A stretch of 64,000 bases of DNA from GCA-002708315 sp964460905 (GTDB taxonomy: Bacteria > Bacteroidota > Bacteroidia > Bacteroidales > F082). A program made the translations under genes and the position numbers. Within the stretch, counting starts at the first letter, position 1, and every line of letters begins with the position of its first letter. Under the pieces are notes generated by a model. The model saw only the letters and a list, made by a program, of their open reading frames with translations, was not told the DNA's origin and did not search any database. This document shows, piece by piece, positions 26,364-37,000 of the stretch. The stretch is taken from positions 8,032-72,031 of the forward strand of contig CAYWRM010000020.1 of NCBI GenBank assembly GCA_964460905.1, read 5' to 3'.

Positions 26364-27431
26364 ATGAAAAATTACGGCTCTGATAGTAAATCTGCTTTAC
26401 AAGCAAAATTTGATGCACAAAAAATAGCATTTGCACCTATAATGTTTCAGGCAGCACGCGCATTACGCAATCTTGGCATACTTGAATACTTATTAAAAAC
26501 GAAACGAAAAGGTGCTGATATTGAAACAATTGCCAAAGAACTCAACATTTCAGTTTATGGTACTAAAGTATTATTGGAAGCAGGACTGAGCCTTGAGTTA
26601 GTATTGATTAAAGATGATAAATATTACATCACCAAAACAGGTTACTTCATGCTCAGCGATGAGCTCACAAGAGTGAATATGGACTTTACACATGATGTTA
26701 ATTACAATGGTATGATGCACCTTGAAGACTCAATAAAAAATGGCAAGCCTGAAGGTCTAAAAGTTTTTGGAAATTGGGCTACCGTTTATGAAGCTCTTTC
26801 AGAATTACCATTAGAAGTAAGGAAGAGCTGGTTCGCATTCGACCATTATTATTCTGATTATGCATTCCCTGAAGTACTCCCTCACATCTTTAAATCAAAG
26901 CCAAAAAAGATTCTTGATGTTGGTGGCAATACCGGTAAATTTTCAATCTACTGCGCCCAAAACAATAACGATGTTCATATGACAATACTTGACTTACCAG
27001 GACAAGTTAAAGATGCAGAAGTAAAAATACAAAAAGCTAACCTTGACGATAGAATATCAACCCACGCATTAAACCTTCTCGATAATTCAATCCCGTTCCC
27101 ATTAGGATATGATGCCATATGGATGAGTCAATTCCTGGATTGTTTCTCACAAGAAGAAATATTAGGTTTACTAAAGCGCTCATATGATGCCCTTGACGAA
27201 AACGGATCTCTTTTTATACTTGAAACATACTGGGATAAGCAAGAATTTGAAGCATCAACATACAGTCTTCACGCCACTTCTTTATATTTTACAGCTATTG
27301 CAAATGGAAATAGTCAAATGTATCACTCAGATGATATGACAAAACTAATTGACAAATCAGGGCTTTATATCGCTGAAATTATTGAAAATATAGGTGTAAG
27401 CCATACACTGTTTATATGTAAAAAGAAATAG
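26364..27431 (+). CDS. SAM-dependent O-methyltransferase with winged-helix N-terminus
   Basis: 355 residues. Residues about 15-95 form a dimerisation/winged-helix domain (FQAARALRNLGILEYLLKT, IETIAKELNISVYGTKVLLEAGLSL), followed by a Rossmann methyltransferase domain with the SAM motif ILDVGGNTGKFSIYCA and DAIWMSQFLDCFSQEEIL. This is the plant-O-methyltransferase-like layout. Aryl-polyene/flexirubin clusters often carry such an enzyme to methylate the aryl head, and its position after the LpxL-like gene fits, although the repeat array lies between them. Confidence 0.8.
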   Translation: MKNYGSDSKSALQAKFDAQKIAFAPIMFQAARALRNLGILEYLLKTKRKGADIETIAKELNISVYGTKVLLEAGLSLELVLIKDDKYYITKTGYFMLSDELTRVNMDFTHDVNYNGMMHLEDSIKNGKPEGLKVFGNWATVYEALSELPLEVRKSWFAFDHYYSDYAFPEVLPHIFKSKPKKILDVGGNTGKFSIYCAQNNNDVHMTILDLPGQVKDAEVKIQKANLDDRISTHALNLLDNSIPFPLGYDAIWMSQFLDCFSQEEILGLLKRSYDALDENGSLFILETYWDKQEFEASTYSLHATSLYFTAIANGNSQMYHSDDMTKLIDKSGLYIAEIIENIGVSHTLFICKKK

Positions 27432-27834
27432 ATTATAGGAATTAGGAATCAGTAAACATGCTATCAATACTTAGATCCGGATCTTGCATATTATCATCCT
27501 TACATCGAACAATATTGTTTTGAATGTATATTAATTAATTTCAAAATTGCAAGTTTTTTTGTAATTTATAATGTTTCTAAATAGATGTCATAATATACTA
27601 AATAACTGCTTATTACCCCCACCACAATTTTACACATTAGTTATTAATTACAGTATGTGTCAAGAAAAACATACTATTGTATTGAAATTTTAATATAAAT
27701 TAGTAAAATATTAAGCTAAAAGGATTGCTCCTACCCACCACCAAAACAAGCAACCCTGAATGTTTAGATTTATTGTAATAGACCAAAATCTATAGACAAA
27801 AATATAATTGTTAATAAATTTAAAACATATTAAA
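27432..27834. other. Intergenic stretch with no gene seen
   Basis: About 400 bp, very AT-rich, between the methyltransferase and the secreted-protein region. I see no reading frame, RNA gene or clear promoter; a C-rich patch (27728-27755, CTCCTACCCACCACC) is the only compositional feature. Confidence 0.4.
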
Positions 27835-28932
27835 ATGAAAAAATTCTTAAAAACAGCAACATTACTAATTATTACATCATTAGTAATTACAACAATGAAC
27901 AACTGCAACAAAACAAACCCAGGTGTGGTTGCCGTAGAAAACCAAAACGATTTTACCGAATTAATTGAAAAATCGAAAGCCATGCAAGAGCATGTTCTGA
28001 CTTTTAAAACCAAGATGAAGTATTACCATGATAATCCAAATTTAAAGAGTGGTGGGGAAAAATATACTGCTCCTGATGCAGTACTTGAGCTTGAATCACT
28101 AATAAACTTCACCTTTTGTTATACTGATATTGAATGTAACAAAAAAACATTTGTTACTTCTGAGATTATAATGCCCTTAGACGATCTTGAAAAAATAAGT
28201 GATCCCAAACTCACCGAAGTTTATTACAATAAAATAATAGATACTATCCAAGCACAAATGGAACGTGTGGACTATGAAAATATGATACTTTTATTAGTAG
28301 ACCTTGAACAAACAGGTGCAGATAGTAATGGGGATGCTATTGTAAGTGTGGGTGCTTTGATTGGAAATGAAGGTAGTATTTCATCTCCTACAACTATTGA
28401 ATCGGGATGGTATTTTGGCTTTCAAGGAGGAAATTGTGAAGGGTCTAATAATCCTTATGAGGGAGTCTGGGATGCGGCACTAGAATTGCAAGGAATAATA
28501 CACGCTAGTCTTTGGACTGCTCCCCCTCCAGGATATGTTAGGAGATATAACGTTTTATATACAGAGAGTATTACTGAACCAAACCAGGCTAAATACAGAA
28601 CTGATAATGATCCTGAAGATAATTTCTTAGACTATGATATCTTTTATGCAACAAACTCACTTATTAACTATCCTATAAATGGTGATACTAGATGTGTTTC
28701 ATCAAACGTTGAAATACCACATTATATAAGTAGTTATACTAATGTTTTAAGTACAGCTCGTGAAGATGCCTCAAATGAAATGGGGATAACTCTTTCATAT
28801 ATTGAATGTATAATTGAAGGGAACACTAATATCGCTGAAGACTATATTAAGCATTATTTTTTCATAAACTTTGGAGAAACTTGGTTGGTTTCTGTTGGTG
28901 GTATTGAAATAGAAGATATTTTAAATTATTAA
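27835..28932 (+). CDS. Lipoprotein of unknown function
   Basis: 365 residues from the ATG at 27835. The signal peptide ends with a lipobox-like TTMNNC (Cys23). The mature protein has a charged helical first third and a Gly/Trp-rich middle (GWYFGFQGGNCEGSNNPYEGVWDAALELQGIIHASLW) that I do not recognise. It is the first of a series of exported proteins that runs up to the RHS pair. Confidence 0.65.
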   Translation: MKKFLKTATLLIITSLVITTMNNCNKTNPGVVAVENQNDFTELIEKSKAMQEHVLTFKTKMKYYHDNPNLKSGGEKYTAPDAVLELESLINFTFCYTDIECNKKTFVTSEIIMPLDDLEKISDPKLTEVYYNKIIDTIQAQMERVDYENMILLLVDLEQTGADSNGDAIVSVGALIGNEGSISSPTTIESGWYFGFQGGNCEGSNNPYEGVWDAALELQGIIHASLWTAPPPGYVRRYNVLYTESITEPNQAKYRTDNDPEDNFLDYDIFYATNSLINYPINGDTRCVSSNVEIPHYISSYTNVLSTAREDASNEMGITLSYIECIIEGNTNIAEDYIKHYFFINFGETWLVSVGGIEIEDILNY

Positions 28933-28967
28933 TTTTAATAGCAAGTCTAACAAAGATAATATATGAT

Positions 28968-30440
28968 ATGAATAGTTGCTCTAAATTATTAATATTATTA
29001 TTAATCACCTCCATTCTCTCTGCAACAAGCCAGAATACTTTTGAGATTTGGTTAAACTCCTCATACGACGAATATTCACGTGATATGATCATGAATTCGG
29101 AAAATGATTATGTTGGAATTATTTACAAGTCAGAAGATCCTAGTCAAGATCATGTCTCATATGTTTATAAAATAAGTAATGATGGGGTTATTTTTTGCAA
29201 AAGTTTCACTAAAATAGACACTCTAATAAAACTAGATAAAATTATTGAGGTAAGTAATTCACCAATTGAGTACATGATATGTGGAACAGGGCATCATCAA
29301 GATAGTAGTGCTAATTATTGGTTCTCATACTTTGCAAAAATTGACAATAACCTAAATTTCATTTGGGAGAGAACATATCACTTACACAATGTTCATAATT
29401 ATTATCGTTTTCCTTTCTATTCCCAATTATTAAAAAAGACATCCGGTGGGTATCTACATGCAAATGCTTTATATCCAGCTTGGAATATGTTTTTTTTCGA
29501 ATTTGATGAGGGTGGAGATAGTGTTAATTATCATATGTATGAAGGAGACAGCACTGGTATAGTCACCGGGCTAACTTATAACCCTGATTCAACTGGGTAT
29601 TGGGCACATATTAGTGGAGGACAATACCAGTCAAATTCACCGGAAGCCCAATGTGTTGAGTTAAATTTTCAATTAGAACAAATATATGTAAACTTCTACC
29701 CAGAATATTTTCAATTTGATTATACAGCTAAGCTTCTACCAGATGGTAATTTAATCGCAGCTTCTGTCTATGACAATCCTTGGATTCCAGAAGAACACAT
29801 ATCAGCATTCAAGTTTGACAATGCATTTAATATCCTTGGAGAGTGTATGTTAACCGATCCTGATACTGCAAATCAAAGAGGGCATAAATCTATTGATTAT
29901 TATTACCCTTCTGATATTTATTTTGGAGGAACACACAATTTTCAAATAGGCATTTGGGTTCCAGGTCCTTCGTGGTTTGTAATCGGGAGGCTGAACAAAG
30001 ATTTTGAGTTGGAAAACGAACTTTATATTGGAGGTGATGCAACATATAATCTTAAAACTATAACAGCTACTGCAGATAGCGGTGTATTAATAACTGGTAC
30101 CTGGTATGATTATAACTCACAAAGTTATGAAAGGGATGTGATTATATTAAAATTGACTAAAAATGATTTGATTACAGGGATGGTAGAAAATAATATGAGT
30201 AATATTAGCAGTATAATTGTTTACCCAAATCCTGGAAAACAAGTCTTAAATATTAGAACGACACGTCTTGGTGCTTATTTCTATTTGTGGGATAAAAATG
30301 GTCGTCTTATTTTAAGCCAAGAAATATTAGAAAAAACAACTTTGATAAATACAAATAAACTTCCTCAGGGCAATTATTACTGGAAACTTATGAGTGATAA
30401 TAAAATAGCTGAGTCTGGAATTTGGACATGTATAAAATAA
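28968..30440 (+). CDS. Secreted protein with T9SS type A sorting domain
   Basis: 490 residues. Signal peptide through about ATSQ. The middle has repeated strand-turn units with Asp/Gly turns (beta-propeller-like, SKISNDGV... GHHQDSSANYW...). The last ~75 residues (IIVYPNPGKQVLNIRT...LPQGNYYWKLMSDNK) are a type A type-IX-secretion C-terminal domain: the YPNP motif, strands, a G-Y segment and a basic end. Exported across the outer membrane and probably anchored at the surface. Confidence 0.85.
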   Translation: MNSCSKLLILLLITSILSATSQNTFEIWLNSSYDEYSRDMIMNSENDYVGIIYKSEDPSQDHVSYVYKISNDGVIFCKSFTKIDTLIKLDKIIEVSNSPIEYMICGTGHHQDSSANYWFSYFAKIDNNLNFIWERTYHLHNVHNYYRFPFYSQLLKKTSGGYLHANALYPAWNMFFFEFDEGGDSVNYHMYEGDSTGIVTGLTYNPDSTGYWAHISGGQYQSNSPEAQCVELNFQLEQIYVNFYPEYFQFDYTAKLLPDGNLIAASVYDNPWIPEEHISAFKFDNAFNILGECMLTDPDTANQRGHKSIDYYYPSDIYFGGTHNFQIGIWVPGPSWFVIGRLNKDFELENELYIGGDATYNLKTITATADSGVLITGTWYDYNSQSYERDVIILKLTKNDLITGMVENNMSNISSIIVYPNPGKQVLNIRTTRLGAYFYLWDKNGRLILSQEILEKTTLINTNKLPQGNYYWKLMSDNKIAESGIWTCIK

Positions 30441-30452
30441 AAAACAAAAAAA

Positions 30453-31874
30453 ATGAATAAATCAATTATTTTAATAATAACAATTATGGCTTCTGTTTTG
30501 ACCACATTAGCCCAAGATCCATGTGTTAGCTGTTTAAACCCTACATCCGTTACAATTGGCCCTAATAATAATGCGAGTGGCAGTGGTTCAATTGCTTTAG
30601 GATCTGATGCTCACACAACGTTAAATGGAACAAATACAATCGCAATTGGGGGTATGGTTAAATCAGATGGACCATATTCTTTTGTTTTAGGAACCGGAGG
30701 GCAACCTCTTAATGGCAAGAGATTGATTAATAGTTATCCCGAGACTTTAATGATAGGCTTTAACAGTACAAAACCAACCCTTTTTGTAAGCACCTCTGAA
30801 ACAAATTTTGATTTTGACAAAACCGGCAAAATCGGCATAGGCAACGTAACAGATCCCCAAGCCAAACTCCACCTACGTGCCGATGAGGAAGAAGTAGCTG
30901 CTGTTTTTATTGAGCCCAATATTTGGGATCCTAAGGCACTGGCACATTTATGGCTTGGCAACCAAAGCCATGGTATTACAGCCAATTATTTGAGCGGTTT
31001 ATCTTTTCATACCCAATCTTTTTATTTATTTAACGATGGAAATGTTGGTATTGGTACTACCTCACCACAGTCAAAACTTCATGTAGCAGGTACTATTGCG
31101 TTAAATTCCATAATCGAATTTAAAACACCTGAAGCACAAATTATTTGGGGCAGAGATAAAATGCTTTTCAAGGGTTACAAAGAGGATACAGATACATTAC
31201 ATAAAGGTGACGATATTCCTGTTCCTGTTATGGGTGGTTTATACACTATAATGGAACTTGATTCGCGCACAGGATATGTTGGTGTAAACACAACAGGCCC
31301 AAAGTATAACCTACAAGTAACAGGAAGCCTGTTTACAAATAGATTTACTTTATTTAATAATCAATCACCACCACAAGAAGGCTCTGTACTTCAGTGTGAT
31401 AAAGAAGGGAATGCTTACTGGGGTATTCCAACTGCTTCTGCCGGTTTATGGAAAATAAACCCAAATAATAATATTGATTTATATTTTACAGATGGTAATG
31501 TGGGGATTGGTACTATAGATACTTATGGTTATGCGCTTGCTGTGGCTGGAAAAATAATATCAACAGAAGTAACTGTTAAAGAGTACGCCAATTGGCCCGA
31601 TTTTGTTTTTGAAGATAATTACCAATTAAAAAGCCTTGCTAGTCTCGAAAACTACATCAATACAAACAATCACCTTCCTGGTGTACCTACAGCAAAAGAG
31701 GTACAAAATGAAGGTGTAAAGTTGGGAGAAATGAATGCTATTCTATTACAAAAAGTTGAAGAACTCACGCTATATCTTATTGAGCAGGAAAAGATAATTG
31801 AGAAACAGGGCGAAATCTTAGAGATCCAGCAAAATAATATTGAAGAACTTGCAAAAAAAATCAATAATAATTGA
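30453..31874 (+). CDS. Surface protein with YadA-like head repeats and C-terminal coiled coil
   Basis: 473 residues. After a signal peptide (ending TTLAQ) comes a Gly/Ala/Ser-rich head with SGSGSIALGSDAHTT and TNTIAIGG units that match trimeric autotransporter head repeats. Two GKIGIGN/GNVGIGTTSPQSKLHVAG units typical of phage tail-fibre-like Bacteroidota proteins follow, then a coiled coil over the last ~60 residues (LLQKVEELTLYLIEQEKIIEKQ). No membrane anchor or T9SS domain. Proteins of this type often lie in front of RHS genes in this phylum. Confidence 0.75.
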   Translation: MNKSIILIITIMASVLTTLAQDPCVSCLNPTSVTIGPNNNASGSGSIALGSDAHTTLNGTNTIAIGGMVKSDGPYSFVLGTGGQPLNGKRLINSYPETLMIGFNSTKPTLFVSTSETNFDFDKTGKIGIGNVTDPQAKLHLRADEEEVAAVFIEPNIWDPKALAHLWLGNQSHGITANYLSGLSFHTQSFYLFNDGNVGIGTTSPQSKLHVAGTIALNSIIEFKTPEAQIIWGRDKMLFKGYKEDTDTLHKGDDIPVPVMGGLYTIMELDSRTGYVGVNTTGPKYNLQVTGSLFTNRFTLFNNQSPPQEGSVLQCDKEGNAYWGIPTASAGLWKINPNNNIDLYFTDGNVGIGTIDTYGYALAVAGKIISTEVTVKEYANWPDFVFEDNYQLKSLASLENYINTNNHLPGVPTAKEVQNEGVKLGEMNAILLQKVEELTLYLIEQEKIIEKQGEILEIQQNNIEELAKKINNN

Positions 31875-32000
31875 CCTTAACAAAGTTGGTTTTAAAGACC
31901 AGATTAATTCACTCAGATATTCAGGTTTTACAAGTAAGAATTGAATCATAATGCCTTAAAGCAAAAAATATCCAGACTAAAAGAAAACAAAGATACTATT

Positions 32001-34082
32001 ATGAGAATTAAACTAACAATTTGTTTAGCTATATTACTTATTGCAAATAGCATAGTTTTAGCGCAATCCGTATCTGTACAATGGCTAAAAAATAGTATGG
32101 GAACAAAATGGGATTTAGTTAGCGATATGGTAATGGATAAACACAACAATACATATTTAGCTTGCAATTATACTGCTTTGTCAACACGAGAGAAACTAAG
32201 TACAAATGGTGAAAAAGATATTTATATTGCTAAATACAATCAAAGCGGAAAACAAATATGGTATAAGCAGATCAATACTACTAATTACTGTCATATATCA
32301 AGTCTTGAATTAGATAGTTTAGGCAGATTACTTATTAGTGGCTTCTTTACTAACGAATTAAAACTAGGAAAAGAGCTTTTACATGCTAAATCTGGAAATA
32401 ACGCTTTCATCGCAATATTAGACACTACTGGCAAGTTTTCATTTGCTAAAAATATAGAAGGTAACTTCAAAGGAACCAAAACATTTTTTAGACCTTCGAG
32501 ATCAGAACCTGGTTATTGTTTTGCCGGAAGCTATACTGGTGATATAGTAGTTGATGAAATTACTTATAAGGGAAATTATAAATCAGATATATTTATTTGC
32601 AAGTTTAATGAAGAAGGGGTATTATTAGATTATTTGATATTAGAAGGTAAAGGTAACGATCAAGTAAATGACATGATTGTACAAAAATCAGGTGATATTT
32701 ACCTTACAGGTTCTTTTGAATATGATCTTCGAATAAAAAATAGTAGATTAATTTCAAACGGTCGAACTGATGCCTTTTTTATTCATTTGGATAACACATT
32801 TAATTTATTAGCCTCAAATCAAATAGGTGGATATTATGAAGATTATGGTTCAAATGTAAAGTTAGATAATAATCAGGATTTACTTTGGACCGGATGCTTT
32901 TCAGGTGAAATCCAAGTGAATGATAATCAATTAATTTCTTCGAATGGTAATTTGGATGTTTTTGTTAGTAAATACAATATAGATGATAAATTAATCTGGA
33001 TAGATCAATTTGGAGGCGTAGGAAACGATTACATAAGTTCAATTGAAACCAATAATCTTAATAGCATATACATTTGTGGAAGTTTTAAAGGCAGTATAGA
33101 AAAAGGAAATGCAATAATCGAATCAAAAAATTCATCAAGTGATGTATTTCTTGCAAAGTATGATAGTGATGGTGTTTTTAATTATGTGGAGACATTCGGT
33201 AGCCTAAATTCTGATTATGCCCGTAAATTAATCGTTGATACTGCTAATTATCTTTATTTAATAGGGAATTTTGACACTAAGTTTGCTGCACATGAAGATT
33301 CCACTAAAAATGCAATTGACTTAGACTTTTTCTTAACGCGTCTTTACGATTGTTCATTTAGTTCTCATATTAAGTTGCCCGCCGACACAACATTATGCGG
33401 TACTAATTATACAATACGTGCAGATTCAAATTATATCGAATATATTTGGAATGAAATAACTGGCGGACCAGAATTTTCTGTTGACACGTCTGATTTATAT
33501 ATACTGGAGGTTAAAGACAAAAAAAAATGCATTTCAAAAGATAGTATACTAGTTAAGATAAATCGAGAACCAATTGTAGACTTGGGATATGACCAGATTT
33601 TGTTTCATGGCGAAATAATACAATTATTTGCTCCACCTGGAATGCAAACATATCAATGGAATGATCAAAGTAAACTCCAATCATTAGAGATAAATACAAA
33701 CCGTTTTAAAGAGGGAGCTTATAATTATTCAGTAATTGTAACTGATACAAATTCCTGTATTGGCAAAGGTGCAATTAATATTACGATTATTGATTTATTA
33801 AATGAAGATCATATTAATGCAGAAGAACTTCGCGCAGATATATTTCCAAACCCTGCAAAGAATCAATTCAATATTAAACTTCAAAATATTGATGTTAAGT
33901 GTACTCTGGAGATTGGATTATTTTCATTAAACGGTACTAAGTTACTTGATTTATCTCCAAAATTACAATCATCGAAATTAGAGATAATGATTGAAACTCA
34001 GGATTTTAATGCAGGAACGTATTTAGTATTAGTTAAAAATGGAACCACAACATTAAAAAAGAATGTGGTAATAATTAAATAG
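32001..34082 (+). CDS. Secreted repeat protein with T9SS type A sorting domain
   Basis: 693 residues from the ATG at 32001; an earlier TTG (31941) would put extra residues before the signal peptide. Signal peptide ends at VLAQ. Roughly seven repeats of about 50 residues follow, each with D-x-x-G-(D/N)-x-F/L and '(A/S)K(Y/F)' strands (IYIAKYNQSGKQIWYKQ; VFVSKYNIDDKLIWIDQFGG), as in SBBP-type beta-propellers. The last ~80 residues (DIFPNPAKNQFNIKL...) are a T9SS sorting domain. Ends 7 bp before the first RHS gene. Confidence 0.85.
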   Translation: MRIKLTICLAILLIANSIVLAQSVSVQWLKNSMGTKWDLVSDMVMDKHNNTYLACNYTALSTREKLSTNGEKDIYIAKYNQSGKQIWYKQINTTNYCHISSLELDSLGRLLISGFFTNELKLGKELLHAKSGNNAFIAILDTTGKFSFAKNIEGNFKGTKTFFRPSRSEPGYCFAGSYTGDIVVDEITYKGNYKSDIFICKFNEEGVLLDYLILEGKGNDQVNDMIVQKSGDIYLTGSFEYDLRIKNSRLISNGRTDAFFIHLDNTFNLLASNQIGGYYEDYGSNVKLDNNQDLLWTGCFSGEIQVNDNQLISSNGNLDVFVSKYNIDDKLIWIDQFGGVGNDYISSIETNNLNSIYICGSFKGSIEKGNAIIESKNSSSDVFLAKYDSDGVFNYVETFGSLNSDYARKLIVDTANYLYLIGNFDTKFAAHEDSTKNAIDLDFFLTRLYDCSFSSHIKLPADTTLCGTNYTIRADSNYIEYIWNEITGGPEFSVDTSDLYILEVKDKKKCISKDSILVKINREPIVDLGYDQILFHGEIIQLFAPPGMQTYQWNDQSKLQSLEINTNRFKEGAYNYSVIVTDTNSCIGKGAINITIIDLLNEDHINAEELRADIFPNPAKNQFNIKLQNIDVKCTLEIGLFSLNGTKLLDLSPKLQSSKLEIMIETQDFNAGTYLVLVKNGTTTLKKNVVIIK

Positions 34083-34089
34083 AAATAAT

Positions 34090-37000
34090 ATGAAAAAATG
34101 CATCATATTTATTATAGTTTTCTTGCCTTTAATAATTCTTTCACAAGAAAAAGTAATTGAAGACACTACATATGTACAACGTGAAGTATTATCAGATGGT
34201 GATATTATTCAAAAGACTATCGATATGATTTTATCTCAATCTATATCGCCTTCACCAAATGCAAGTACTTTTTCCAAAGTTGGGGATTTAAATGTTAATG
34301 AATATTCTGGGGCTTTTAGCACCAATATTCCATTATTTAACCTCCAAAGTCATGGGGTTGAATTACCCATTTCGATCAGTTACCAAACCAATGGAATTAA
34401 AGTAAATGATATTCCAGGTAATGTAGGTTTAGGATGGTCCTTAAATGCTGGAGGTGTGATTAACAGAACAATAAAAGGTATTTGCGATGAAATGGATTAT
34501 GCTATACAAACCGAAGATGGTGGAATACTGATGGTAGGGTACCAACAGTTGGATTTTTGTGGACATTACGCAGATAAAGGTGGAGATTGTTTACCTGATG
34601 AATTTACAATTAATGTACCAGGTCACCTTAGTGGTAATTTTTACTTTAAACGCAATAGAGATATAATGGAAGACAATTACAATGGTTATCTTATTAATGA
34701 GGAGAGGTATATAACGAGTGGAACATATTTGGACTTTGTTTCAGGATTTGATATTATTGATAGAAACGGAAATCAATTTAATTTCGACGATGTTGAAAAA
34801 TTGAAAACTTATTCAACACAAGAGATGGGTGTGATATATAGTAGCGATAATCACAATAGCTTTACTTCATCATTTTTTCTATCTAATATTGTGACCAATT
34901 CTGATATAACTGCTTATACGTTTGAATATACAGATTATAGTGGTTTAACATATAACGATTTACCTATTAAGAATTATTTTAACGACCACACTTTGCCGGG
35001 AGGTTGCTCAACTTGTACTGATCACCTTTATGGGTCTCCTCCTCAACCAGAAACTGTAACTGTTTTTTCAAATAGGGAAATGTTATCAGGGAAAAGATTA
35101 AGTCGTATTCTTTTTCAGGATGGTTATTTAGAGTTTAACTATAATTTAGACCGACAGGATATACCTGGAGACCTTGCGTTAACTTCTATTGAGCTTTACA
35201 GCCTTGATAATGTACTAGTTAAAGGCTATGTTTTTAATTATGATTATTTTATTTCAAATGGCAGTTCTGTTCTTAAATATAATAAAAGATTAAAACTTAT
35301 TAGTATTCAGGAATATGGAAACGATCTACATGAGATACCTCCTTATTTATTTTCTTATAATGAAATACCTTTAGCTCCAAGAAACTCATACAGGTATGAC
35401 GCCTGGGGATATAACAATGGAACAAATAGTGATGCTAGTTTATCTAGCATGTATCATTATCCAAGTCTCAGTAACTTATTATCACCTTTCAAATTAAATG
35501 AATTTTCTGGTGAAGAGATTATTTTATCAAATCCATATTCGCAATTTAAAAATCCAACTAATTATGCAAATGCCGGTGTGTTGGAAATTATTAAATATCC
35601 AACAGGAGGTGTTCATACTATTGATTACGAGCTAAACGAATTTGTGTTCAATAACGCAACATATACTGGAGGTGGATTAAGAGTAAGACAGTTTTCAACT
35701 CATACTTATGGTGCGTTAGAAAAAATAATCAAATACAAATATACCCTGGAAGATTCTGATAATTCTAGTGGTTCAATAAGTTTAATCCCTCAATATGGAT
35801 ATTCTTGTAATGGTATTAATAATGATGGCCTTGTTTTTAGTAGTAATGATAATAATTCGCCTGCTTATATGCATGAACCTGTGATTGGCTATTCGTGTGT
35901 TAAAAAAGAAATATTTAATGCAGATGAAGATCAATTTAATGGAACTGCAATAACACTTTTTCATAGTATTTCTGATATACCTAATGAAGAAGTGATATAT
36001 TCAATTGATGAAGAAATGTTTGTTTGTAGTTCGTATAATTGGAATTTGGAAAATATCACAACTAATGACTATCCATTCTTTAATGACTTTTCTAACGAAG
36101 TTAAAAGAGGAAATATTTCTAAGAAAAAATACATCGATAATAATGGTATCTTATTAAAAGAAGACAGTTATAGTTACACATACCAAACTTTTGACCAAAT
36201 AAACATAGCCCAAAGTAGATATTTTTTCTATGCAAATAATCCTCAATGCAATGATTACTATGCACTTATTGGAGAATACAATTTAAAGTCATCAAAAAAC
36301 CTAATAGAATCGGTTACCACAAAGGATATATTTGGTAGTGGATTTGTTCAAAATGTTACTACCAAGACTTATGATAACATGGCGAATATTTCATCTATAT
36401 TGAATGTAACTGGTAATGATGAAATTAAACTTGAATATAAATATATTTATGATTTTGATTATCTGAGTCATTCCATTGTTGTAAATCCAACAATTAAAGG
36501 CTTTTATATACTTAGTTACCAAAATAGGATAAGTTCTCCTATTGAAACTGTAAAAAAAGTAAAAAATGAGACCGAATGGAGAGTTGTTGGTGCTGAGTTA
36601 AATATACCTGTTGCTATAAATTCAAATATTGCTACTATTGATCAAATTAATTATTTAAATTTAGATATTCCTAAATCCGAGTCGCAATTTGAGTTTGCTA
36701 GTATCGCAAGTGATGCAAGTTTAACATATGATCCTGCATATGAAACAACAATTATTTTTGATGATTACGACCCTATTACAGGACAGATTCGTGAATTTCA
36801 TAAAAACTATGACATTCATTATGTTATACTTTGGGGTTATAATAAATTATACCCCGTTGCCAAAATTGTAAATTCATCTTATAGAAATGTGGAATCGGCA
36901 ATGAGTCAGGCAGGTGTATCGTATGATGATCTTCAGTTACTAACTGCTCCCCATTTATTAAAATTTTTCAAAAAGTTACGGGAGATTGATGAAATGAAGA

